Shown here: positions 1-5,058 of the stretch, piece by piece
Layout: the number at the start of each line of letters is the position of its first letter
Numbering within the stretch: position 1 is the stretch's first letter
The notes under the pieces: model-generated
What the model saw: the letters and a program-made list of their open reading frames with translations, nothing else
Databases searched by the model: none
What the model was told of the DNA's origin: nothing
NCBI GenBank assembly: GCA_902795525.1
Contig: CADBLN010000008.1
Span: forward strand, 1-5,058
Reading direction: 5' to 3'
DNA from: an uncultured Erysipelotrichaceae bacterium
GTDB lineage: Bacteria; Bacillota_I; Bacilli_A; Erysipelotrichales; Erysipelotrichaceae
DNA: 5,058 nt
Translations under genes and position numbers: made by a program

Positions 1-296
1 ATCATTGGAAATGTTGACCAAGCTTTTGGCCATCCACAATAGAACGCTAGTTGAGTAACAACCTCAACAACTTCTTCCTTGGTTAAGCCATGTTCTTTTC
101 CAATAATCAAATGGGATTTTAATTGTGGATATAATCCTGCAGAGAATAGTGCTGATATGACAGCTAAGCTTCTATCCCTTGGGCTTAATTGTTCTTCTCT
201 ACTCCAAACTTCGCCAAATAATACATCATCATTTAGTTCCGCAAATTTTGGCGCAAGCTTTCCCAACTTATCTCTTCCGGCCGTTTGTTTTTTCAT
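1..296 (-). CDS. Carboxymuconolactone decarboxylase (CMD)-family protein, 5' part; 3' end lies off the window
   Basis: I translated the minus strand from the ATG at 296-294: 98 codons are open to the window edge, with the C-terminus missing. Visible motifs are LFGEVWSRE (residues 26-34), LSPRDRSL (37-44), a helix around 45-56, SHL (61-63), a GLTKEEVVEVV segment (70-80) and LAFYCGWPKA (83-92). This order is typical of small all-alpha CMD-family (AhpD-like fold) proteins of roughly 100-130 residues. The Cys-X-X-Cys pair of AhpD peroxidases is absent; the only Cys seen is C87, where many relatives have Ala. Authentic 4-carboxymuconolactone decarboxylase activity is unlikely to be provable from this, because no aromatic catabolism genes are visible, and many members have unknown or oxidoreductase-associated roles. 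The start is supported by an AAGAAGGT ribosome binding site about 8 nt upstream. The gene follows the small membrane protein gene after 62 nt, so the two may be cotranscribed. The family call is firm; the function is unknown. Confidence 0.9.
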   Translation of the reverse strand, partial: MKKQTAGRDKLGKLAPKFAELNDDVLFGEVWSREEQLSPRDRSLAVISALFSAGLYPQLKSHLIIGKEHGLTKEEVVEVVTQLAFYCGWPKAWSTFPM

Positions 297-358
297 TTTA
301 ACTACCTTCTTTCTTCCAAAGCAACAAACCAACTACCATTGGTTCAGCTTAAACTCCA

Positions 359-613
359 TCACATCAAAAACCACATGGAAACTAATATAATCACAACCAC
401 ATAAGCAAAAATTGAAATGAACTCAAATTGGCTCTCATCCTTACTAATGGTTTTTCGGTTAAAAAATATATACAGTAAAGACACCACAATCAAAAAGCAG
501 CACAACAAGACCAGATAAAAGTATTTATTTACATTATCAAAATTCCGCCATGCTAAGATGCCGTAAATTAATAGTGCCAATGCTTGGATAATTAGTTTAT
601 TGTTTCTAGTCAT
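359..613 (-). CDS. Small three-helix membrane protein of unknown function (84 aa)
   Basis: I do not recognise a family. The protein is 84 residues with three strongly hydrophobic stretches at about residues 6-22, 31-51 and 65-83. They are separated by short polar loops, RNFDNVNK (23-30) and NRKTISKDESQ (52-62), which fits a small integral membrane protein. Two adjacent cysteines (C38, C39) lie within helix 2, and the chain ends almost directly after helix 3. The ATG at 613 is the only sensible start: an in-frame TAA lies four codons upstream and the only other Met codons are near the C-terminus. The ribosome binding site is poor, with no AGGAGG-like match in the 25 nt upstream, so expression may be low. 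A TATACT box 41 nt upstream suggests its own promoter. The CMD-family gene follows in the same direction. The clear hydrophobic pattern and uninterrupted frame argue for a real gene, but a spurious ORF is not excluded. Confidence 0.65.
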   Translation of the reverse strand: MTRNNKLIIQALALLIYGILAWRNFDNVNKYFYLVLLCCFLIVVSLLYIFFNRKTISKDESQFEFISIFAYVVVIILVSMWFLM

Positions 614-654
614 ACTACATACAAATTATCAATTTTTACTCTTTATTTCAACAT

Positions 655-660
655 AGTATA
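655..660 (-). promoter_or_regulatory. Candidate promoter (-10 box) for the small membrane protein gene
   Basis: On the minus strand TATACT (5/6 to TATAAT) lies 41 nt upstream of the ATG at 613. The hexamer 17 nt further upstream is TGGAAG (678-683), only 3/6 to TTGACA, so the -35 is weak. It lies after the terminator of the importer operon, where a new promoter is needed. This is inferred from sequence only. Confidence 0.35.
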
Positions 661-736
661 AAAATAATGCATTTTTTCTTCCATTAAATGACATAAACCA
701 CATGAATGTGACTGGATGAGGAAATGTCCTTATCAC

Positions 737-770
737 AAAAAATGGCATAGCCATTACTGACTATGCCATT
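737..770 (-). terminator. Rho-independent terminator of the ABC importer operon
   Basis: AATGGCATAG (741-750) and CTATGCCATT (761-770) are a perfect 10-bp inverted repeat around a 10-nt loop. Read on the minus strand, the stem runs directly into a run of six T (down to 737). It begins 16 nt after the permease stop codon. There is no T-run on the other side, so it acts only on leftward transcription. The loop contains a second copy of the five-base arm (CCATT on the plus strand), so a shorter alternative hairpin can also form. Confidence 0.9.
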
Positions 771-786
771 AATCATAAAACTATTT

Positions 787-2481
787 TTACGCAATACCTG
801 TTCCTTCATTCTTAGTAACAATTAAATACAATGACAGGGATATGATGGTAAACACTGTTAGAATTGCAGCCATCGCAGACGCATATCCATATGAACCTTT
901 TGTTACTAATTCATAAACTGAGATTGTCATTGTTCTTGTCCTATATGTGAACAAGTAAATTGCTGTTGATAATTCCGTAATAATTGATACCCAAGACAAG
1001 ATTGCTCCAGAGACAACACCATTAAGCATCATTGGTAATGTTACTTTCATAAAAGTCTTGGCCTTTGATGAACCTAATGAAATTGATGCTTCTTCAATTG
1101 TTTGAGGTATCTGTTGCAAGATCGCAACTGATGATCTGATTGTATAAGGCGAACGCCTTATAATCAGAGCTACAATCATTATGAACGGCCCCCCTGTCAT
1201 TACAGGTAAACCCATGACACTCTTATTGAATGAAACAATAAGGGCAACACCTATTACAGAACCTGGAATAATATATGGCATCATTGTTAATATGTCTAAT
1301 GCTGTATTCAAGGCATTTCTTCTTCTAACAACCAAGTATGCACATACTACCGCAATTAATACAACTAACAGTAATGCACTAACTGCTATTTTAACTGTAT
1401 TCCAAATAGTATCTGAATATGCCTCTAAAACATACTTATAACTATTTAATGAATAACCTTTTTTAAATACAAGCCCACTCTCACTTGTTCTTTGGAAAGA
1501 ACTATAAATAACATAAATTTGCGGTAAAAACGCCAAGAATGTTAAAGCATAACAATATAAATGCATCAAAAATGATTGCAATGGCTTTCCTTTCTTTGCT
1601 TCCACTGGATGCAAAGCGTTCATCGTGAAAGTGAATTTTGAATTAGCCCATTTTTGAACTAAGAAGATAATTGTAGTAATAATGATTGCGATTACACTCA
1701 ATGCTGCTGCATAAGCCTTATTCTGTGACATTTCTCCAGAATACTGGTCATAAATCAACACCGTAAATACTTGATAACCTTTACCGATAAATACAGGAGT
1801 ACCAAAATCCGCAAAAGCTCTCATAAATACTAACAATGCACTAGCTAGCATTGTAGGCATAATTAATGGAATTATTACCTTAACAAATCTCTTGAAACCT
1901 GTAGTTCCTAAATTTGAACTAGCTTCTATCAATGAATTATCAATGTTTTTCAATGCGCCTGAAACATATAGATATACTAATGAAATGAAACTTAGCGTCA
2001 TAACTAAGACAATTCCATTAAACCCATAAATGCTCGGCATTTCAATGCTAAAGGTATTTCTCATAAACTTTGTGAAAATACCATTATTACCAGCGAAAAC
2101 TACCCAAGAGAAGGCTCCAACAAATGGTGGAGACATACTACTTAAGATAATTAAGATTCTTAGTAATGATGCACCTTTAATCTTATAACATGTAGTGAAA
2201 TATGCTAAAGGTGTTCCTAATAACAAAGCAAATAATGTTACAAAAATAGAAATCCTGAAACTGTGCTCTAGTGCCATGATATTGGATTTATTGTTAAAGA
2301 AATCCATATAGTTGACTAATGAGAACAATCCTGTTTCTTTATCTGTAAATGATTGTTTTACCAATGAGACCATTGGGAAAATCATAAAGAATATATAGAA
2401 GAGTAATAATAAACCTGATACAATTACCCAACTGTCATAATTCTTTTTTTGCTTTTGAACAACTTTCTTAGTATTACTCAT
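787..2481 (-). CDS. ABC importer permease, fused double BPD_transp_1 domains (Fbp/Afu type)
   Basis: This is the inner-membrane channel of the importer, receiving substrate from the lipoprotein and driven by the ATPase upstream. At 564 residues it is a fusion of two binding-protein-dependent permease domains with about 12 predicted helices (first helix about 18-41). Each half carries the cytoplasmic EAA loop that docks on the ATPase: EASSNLG...IIPLIMP at about 186-209 and EEASISLG...TLPMM at about 463-485. The linker between the halves is around residues 278-308. Single-chain duplicated permeases of this length are typical of the FbpB/SfuB/AfuB and ThiP families, whereas PhnU/PhnV-type systems have two separate chains. 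I chose the ATG at 2481 because GGAG sits 7 nt upstream. A TTG two codons earlier is too close to that site. The ATPase stop is 12 nt upstream, so translation is probably coupled. The operon terminator follows. The family is firm; the substrate cannot be read from the permease. Confidence 0.97.
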   Translation of the reverse strand: MSNTKKVVQKQKKNYDSWVIVSGLLLLFYIFFMIFPMVSLVKQSFTDKETGLFSLVNYMDFFNNKSNIMALEHSFRISIFVTLFALLLGTPLAYFTTCYKIKGASLLRILIILSSMSPPFVGAFSWVVFAGNNGIFTKFMRNTFSIEMPSIYGFNGIVLVMTLSFISLVYLYVSGALKNIDNSLIEASSNLGTTGFKRFVKVIIPLIMPTMLASALLVFMRAFADFGTPVFIGKGYQVFTVLIYDQYSGEMSQNKAYAAALSVIAIIITTIIFLVQKWANSKFTFTMNALHPVEAKKGKPLQSFLMHLYCYALTFLAFLPQIYVIYSSFQRTSESGLVFKKGYSLNSYKYVLEAYSDTIWNTVKIAVSALLLVVLIAVVCAYLVVRRRNALNTALDILTMMPYIIPGSVIGVALIVSFNKSVMGLPVMTGGPFIMIVALIIRRSPYTIRSSVAILQQIPQTIEEASISLGSSKAKTFMKVTLPMMLNGVVSGAILSWVSIITELSTAIYLFTYRTRTMTISVYELVTKGSYGYASAMAAILTVFTIISLSLYLIVTKNEGTGIA

Positions 2482-2486
2482 AAGCA

Positions 2487-2492
2487 ATCTCC
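2487..2492 (-). promoter_or_regulatory. Ribosome binding site that fixes the permease start
   Basis: GGAGAT on the minus strand lies with GGAG 7 nt from the ATG at 2481, the usual spacing. It falls in the 12-nt gap after the ATPase TAA stop, so ribosomes ending the ATPase can reinitiate here. The upstream TTG at 2487 overlaps the site itself and so is not a plausible start. Confidence 0.8.
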
Positions 2493-2493
2493 A

Positions 2494-3642
2494 TTATTTA
2501 TTCCCATAAAGGTACTTATCGTTTTTTACACCTTGTACTAGGTTCTTTGAACCATCATTACTGAATACATTGATTTTTTCTTTTTTAATCTTTAAACGAA
2601 CAGCGGTTCCGTTAGGTATGATTTCATCAATTAGTGATTCTTGAATCAACTCAAATCTTTCATCATCCTTATCTTCTGTTGGAATACTGCGAACTTCATC
2701 ACTTGTAACATAATAGTGTGTATTTAAACCCAAGAAGATTGAATCATCAACCTTAGCGTGAATGCCTTCACTCTTGTCAATGACAACTTCCTCTGGTCTG
2801 ATTGCTACAATTACATCCTGATCATGTCTTTCTTCCTCTAAGATGTTATCCATTTCAACTACATAACCATCCGCAAACTTTAATAAACACTTACCATCTT
2901 TAACTTCTAATTTGGCATTAACTAAGTTTGTTCTGCCAATGAAACTAGCTACAAACAAGTTAGCAGGTCTTTGATAAATGTCTTTAGGTTTTCCAATGTG
3001 TTGAATCTCACCAAGATTCATGACAGCGATTCTATCTGAAACACTCATTGCTTCTTCTTGATCGTGAGTAACATAAACATTTGTAATGCCAACTTCTTTT
3101 TGAATCTGTTTAATGACTGTCCTCATTTCAACTCTCAATTTAGCATCCAAGTTACTCAATGGCTCATCCATCAATAGCACATCAGGTTTGATGACCAATG
3201 CTCTTGCCAGTGCTACACGCTGTTGCTGACCACCAGAAAGTCTTTCAGGCATTCTGTCTTTATACTCATCTATGTGCATAAGTTTCATGAATTCATCAGT
3301 CAACTTATTCATTTCTTCTTTAGACATTTTGCGGTTTTTCAAACCAAATTGAACATTCTTTTCAACTGTTAAATGAGGGAAAATTGCATAGTTTTGGAAA
3401 ACCATACCAATATTTCTTTTAGCTGGGTCAATGTCATTAATTCTTCTATCGCCAAAAAAGAAATCTCCCCCTTCAATAGAGTTAAATCCAGCAATCATCC
3501 TTAATAATGTTGTTTTTCCACAACCAGATGGTCCTAACAAAGTAAAGAATTCACCATCCTTAACTTCTAGAGACAGATCTGGAATAACAACATTATCACC
3601 ATAGGCTTTGACTGCATGATTAATTTTGATGCCTACACTCAT
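2494..3642 (-). CDS. ABC importer ATP-binding protein (FbpC/PotA-like, with TOBE region)
   Basis: This is the cytoplasmic ATPase that powers uptake through the fused permease. All nucleotide-binding motifs are intact: Walker A GPSGCGKT (37-44), Q-loop Q83 in VFQNYAIFPH, signature LSGGQQQR (135-142), Walker B LLMDE (156-160), D-loop SNLD (163-166) and the switch H193 in VTHDQEEA. The stretch from about 237 to 382 is a regulatory C-terminal region of the TOBE type found in MalK/PotA/FbpC-class ATPases, with IRPEEV at 281-286 and KINVF at 356-360. At 382 residues it is somewhat longer than typical FbpC proteins of around 350; an acidic, lysine-containing insertion (about 315-335, EDKDDE core at 323-328) accounts for part of this. 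The ATG at 3642 has a very strong GGGAGGG site about 5 nt upstream. It lies between the binding-protein and permease genes, in the same direction as both. The function as an importer ATPase is certain; the substrate is not. Confidence 0.99.
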   Translation of the reverse strand: MSVGIKINHAVKAYGDNVVIPDLSLEVKDGEFFTLLGPSGCGKTTLLRMIAGFNSIEGGDFFFGDRRINDIDPAKRNIGMVFQNYAIFPHLTVEKNVQFGLKNRKMSKEEMNKLTDEFMKLMHIDEYKDRMPERLSGGQQQRVALARALVIKPDVLLMDEPLSNLDAKLRVEMRTVIKQIQKEVGITNVYVTHDQEEAMSVSDRIAVMNLGEIQHIGKPKDIYQRPANLFVASFIGRTNLVNAKLEVKDGKCLLKFADGYVVEMDNILEEERHDQDVIVAIRPEEVVIDKSEGIHAKVDDSIFLGLNTHYYVTSDEVRSIPTEDKDDERFELIQESLIDEIIPNGTAVRLKIKKEKINVFSNDGSKNLVQGVKNDKYLYGNK

Positions 3643-3673
3643 AATAACCCTCCCGTATTTAATTTTAATAGAA

Positions 3674-3723
3674 GGAAAAGAGTAATTACGAACGTAATAA
3701 CCTCATCCGAATCACTCTTCTCC
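3674..3723 (-). promoter_or_regulatory. Intercistronic stem-loop between binding-protein and ATPase genes
   Basis: In the 98-nt gap, GGAAAAGAGT (3674-3683) pairs with ACTCTTCTCC (3714-3723). In the minus-strand RNA this is a 10-bp stem with one G-U pair. Inside the 30-nt loop is a second perfect repeat, ATTACG-AA-CGTAAT (3685-3698), able to form a small inner hairpin. No clean T-run follows, so it is not a good full terminator. In other importer operons, such structures after the binding-protein gene protect its mRNA 3' end or cause partial termination, giving more binding protein than membrane components. That role here is inferred. Confidence 0.6.
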
Positions 3724-3740
3724 TAAACTTTATAAACTAA

Positions 3741-4919
3741 TTATTTTTTAGCGTTATATGCATCTAACAATTCAGTCCATTTTGCTCTCCAAGTAGCTGT
3801 TTGAGAAGCAATATACAATTCATCTTGTAAGAATACGTTAGGGATTTCATCAAAAGTCTTGATGCCCTTAACGATGTTAGTCTTAGTAGTGATGATTGGA
3901 CGTAAAGTTGTACATGTATATAAATCTTGTCCTTCTTCTGAAATTAAGAAGTCGATGAATAATTTAGCTAAGTCCATATTTGGAGCATTCTTAACGATTG
4001 CTGCAGCGCATGGAGTCCAGTTATTTCCTTCTTCAGGATAAATCATAGTAATATCATCTGCTTCATCTTTCAACAATTGTAATGCTGGGTCTTCATAAGT
4101 AACACCAATAGCAGCTTCACCTTGAGCTACGTTCTTATAAACTGCTGAAGATGAACTTAATACTGTTCCATCAACAACTTCAATGAACTTACCAACATAT
4201 TCCCAACCCTTATCTAGATTTAGGGTATCCCATTTGTTGTCTTTGCCTTCACCAAATAGGTATAGCATTGCAACCATTTCTTGCCATGCACTTGAAGATT
4301 TAACAGGGTCTCCTGATAATACTTGACCTTTTAATTGAGCTGCATGGTCAATTAAGCTTTGGTAACCAGTGATTTCTTCTGTTTTAACACCTAACTTGTT
4401 CAAAATAGCTGTGTTAATAACAAATGCTGTGTTGCCACTTAAACCAAAGTTTGTGAAATAACCAGCGCTTTCACCAGTATTGTTCTTATATTCTTCTGGC
4501 AAATTAGCAACATTTGGTGAAGTATACTGTTCCCATAAGCCTTGGTTATTGAACCACTTTTCAGTGTTCATACCACCCCACATAACATCACATTGTGGGT
4601 TTTCAGCTTCTGCTTGAATTCTTGATAAGCAGTCGCCAGTACCTAAAGATACGATTTCTAATGTAACGTTAGGATACTTTGTTGTGAAACCAGGTCTGAT
4701 TGCGTTGATCTCACCATTTGAGTTAGGTGAATATACAACAACTCTACCAGTTACAGATACATCTGGTTCAATACGTGCCAAAATTTCTTTTTGCACATCT
4801 GCAGCTGTTTTTTCGCTGCCTTCGTTACCACCTTGGTTTCCTCCATTGTTTTCAGAAGTACATCCAAACATAGTAACAACCATTAGTAATGACAATAGCA
4901 TTGCTAACAATTTTTTCAT
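3741..4919 (-). CDS. ABC importer substrate-binding lipoprotein (AfuA/FbpA-like, family 1); substrate uncertain
   Basis: This is the extracellular receptor of the importer, 392 residues. Residues 1-20 are a lipoprotein signal: MKKLL, a hydrophobic core, then MFGC with the lipidated Cys at 20. A Gly/Asn/Ser-rich tether follows (21-37). The mature domain starts with VVVYSPNSNGE (60-70), and CDVMWGG (110-116), GNTAFVINTA (162-171), SGDPVKSSSAW (202-212) and GVTYEDPAL (272-280) follow the AfuA/FbpA fold order. FbpA-type ferric binders have paired iron-binding tyrosines in the segment matching 272-283; here it reads GVTYEDPA, with one Tyr at a shifted position. Iron is therefore doubtful, and a phosphorylated sugar or other organophosphate (as for AfuA or PhnS) is possible. 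Four Cys occur in the mature part (97, 110, 304, 336). The start has AAGGAGG 10 nt upstream. It is the first gene of the operon, under a promoter with a cre-like site. The binding-protein role is firm; the substrate is open. Confidence 0.97.
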   Translation of the reverse strand: MKKLLAMLLSLLMVVTMFGCTSENNGGNQGGNEGSEKTAADVQKEILARIEPDVSVTGRVVVYSPNSNGEINAIRPGFTTKYPNVTLEIVSLGTGDCLSRIQAEAENPQCDVMWGGMNTEKWFNNQGLWEQYTSPNVANLPEEYKNNTGESAGYFTNFGLSGNTAFVINTAILNKLGVKTEEITGYQSLIDHAAQLKGQVLSGDPVKSSSAWQEMVAMLYLFGEGKDNKWDTLNLDKGWEYVGKFIEVVDGTVLSSSSAVYKNVAQGEAAIGVTYEDPALQLLKDEADDITMIYPEEGNNWTPCAAAIVKNAPNMDLAKLFIDFLISEEGQDLYTCTTLRPIITTKTNIVKGIKTFDEIPNVFLQDELYIASQTATWRAKWTELLDAYNAKK

Positions 4920-4948
4920 GGATTAATTTCCTCCTTCTTGCGATTTTA

Positions 4949-4962
4949 TGAAACCGCTTTCT
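4949..4962. promoter_or_regulatory. Candidate cre operator (CcpA catabolite control)
   Basis: The plus strand reads TGAAACCGCTTTCT. Against the cre consensus TGWAANCGNTNWCA every specified base matches except the last (T for A). It starts about 8 nt downstream of the TATAAT box, at roughly +1 to +15 of the predicted transcript, a position where CcpA binding normally represses. This predicts lower importer expression when a preferred sugar is present. The match is seen directly; binding is inferred. Confidence 0.65.
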
Positions 4963-4969
4963 TTTATTA

Positions 4970-4998
4970 ATTATAACCCATTTATATTTAAATGCAAA
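4970..4998 (-). promoter_or_regulatory. Main candidate promoter of the importer operon
   Basis: On the minus strand TTTGCA (4993-4998, 4/6 to TTGACA) is followed after exactly 17 nt by a perfect TATAAT (4970-4975). Transcription would start near 4963, leaving a leader of about 44 nt before the binding-protein ATG. The strong AAGGAGG ribosome site lies in that leader. Confidence 0.75.
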
Positions 4999-5009
4999 AT
5001 TTATGTAAA
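4981..5009 (-). promoter_or_regulatory. Second, overlapping candidate promoter of the importer operon
   Basis: On the minus strand TTTACA (5004-5009, 5/6) is followed after 17 nt by TATAAA (4981-4986, 5/6). It overlaps the main promoter with an 11-bp offset. Both would place the cre-like site downstream of their start. In such AT-rich DNA one of the two may be a chance match. Confidence 0.4.
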
Positions 5010-5043
5010 TATTAAAAGCAATTCTATATCAACGCAGCTTAAA

Positions 5044-5058
5044 TGATTATTATTTTCA
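5044..5058. promoter_or_regulatory. Fur-family-like 7-1-7 inverted repeat at the window edge
   Basis: The plus strand reads TGATTATTATTTTCA, matching 12 of the 14 specified bases of the Gram-positive Fur box TGATAATNATTATCA. It lies about 80 nt upstream of the predicted operon start, which is far for direct repression. It may therefore serve a promoter beyond the window. In AT-rich DNA, chance matches are common. Confidence 0.3.

Noticed and set aside
327..344. Inverted repeat AACCAA-N6-TTGGTT between the small membrane protein gene and the CMD-family gene
   Set aside because: A 6-bp stem without a following T-run is too weak for a terminator, and such repeats arise often by chance.
79..390. 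A 103-codon plus-strand reading frame antisense to the CMD-family gene
   Set aside because: It is antisense to a gene with clear family motifs, has low-complexity Ser/Asn/Phe composition with no recognisable domain, and crosses into the next gene's end. It is a shadow frame.
617..631. A perfect TGATAAT half-site (minus strand, 625-631) in the leader of the small membrane protein gene, resembling half a Fur box
   Set aside because: The partner half matches only 3 of 7 bases, which is expected by chance in AT-rich DNA.
1181..1441. Plus-strand frame of 86 codons inside the permease gene
   Set aside because: It lies fully antisense to a well-supported permease domain and shows no domain or convincing ribosome site of its own.
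2482..2487. Upstream TTG start for the permease (two residues longer)
   Set aside because: It overlaps the GGAGAT ribosome site, leaving no spacing, whereas the ATG at 2481 has ideal spacing.
3686..3706. A mini-ORF on the minus strand (MRLLRS then stop) within the intercistronic stem-loop, resembling a leader peptide
   Set aside because: Only six codons, the nearest AGGAGA is too far upstream (about 12 nt), and there is no run of one amino acid codon to suggest attenuation.
3859..4041. Plus-strand frame of 60 codons antisense to the binding protein
   Set aside because: It is short, lies wholly within the well-supported binding-protein gene, and resembles no known protein.
4684..4926. Plus-strand frame of 80 codons antisense to the binding-protein N-terminus
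   Set aside because: It is explained by the opposite strand of the signal peptide and tether region. Its Pro/Ser-rich run mirrors the Gly/Asn-rich linker.

Overview
The window is AT-rich DNA from a low-GC Gram-positive bacterium (Firmicutes/Bacillota). Evidence: strong GGAGG-type ribosome binding sites, a lipoprotein signal peptide on the binding protein, sigma-A-like promoter hexamers, and a candidate CcpA (cre) operator. TGG encodes Trp and TGA is used as a stop, so the code is standard and not mycoplasmal. I cannot name the genus. All genes lie on the minus strand, so the window reads from right to left.

Right part (4920-5058): an upstream regulatory region. It holds two overlapping sigma-A-type promoters, a near-consensus cre site just downstream of the better -10 box, and a Fur-like 7-1-7 inverted repeat at the window edge.

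Middle (787-4919): a complete three-gene ABC importer operon. It encodes a lipoprotein substrate-binding protein, an ATPase with a C-terminal TOBE region, and a fused double-domain permease. This is the architecture usually annotated as ferric iron (Fbp/Afu) uptake. The binding protein is made first, and a stem-loop separates it from the ATPase gene, which probably lets the binding protein accumulate in excess. The permease start is only 12 nt past the ATPase stop. A clear rho-independent terminator (737-770) ends the operon.

Left part (1-660): a small three-helix membrane protein of unknown function with its own weak candidate promoter. It is followed by the 5' part of a carboxymuconolactone decarboxylase-family gene that runs off the left edge.

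The main question is the importer's substrate. The binding protein lacks the twin-tyrosine iron-binding motif of FbpA, and a cre site sits at its promoter. Together these suggest a carbon compound, for example a phosphorylated sugar as for AfuA of Actinobacillus, or a related organophosphate. The Fur-like box at the edge is the one hint in favour of iron. I see no CRISPR array, mobile element, RNA gene or clearly novel defence or biosynthetic system.
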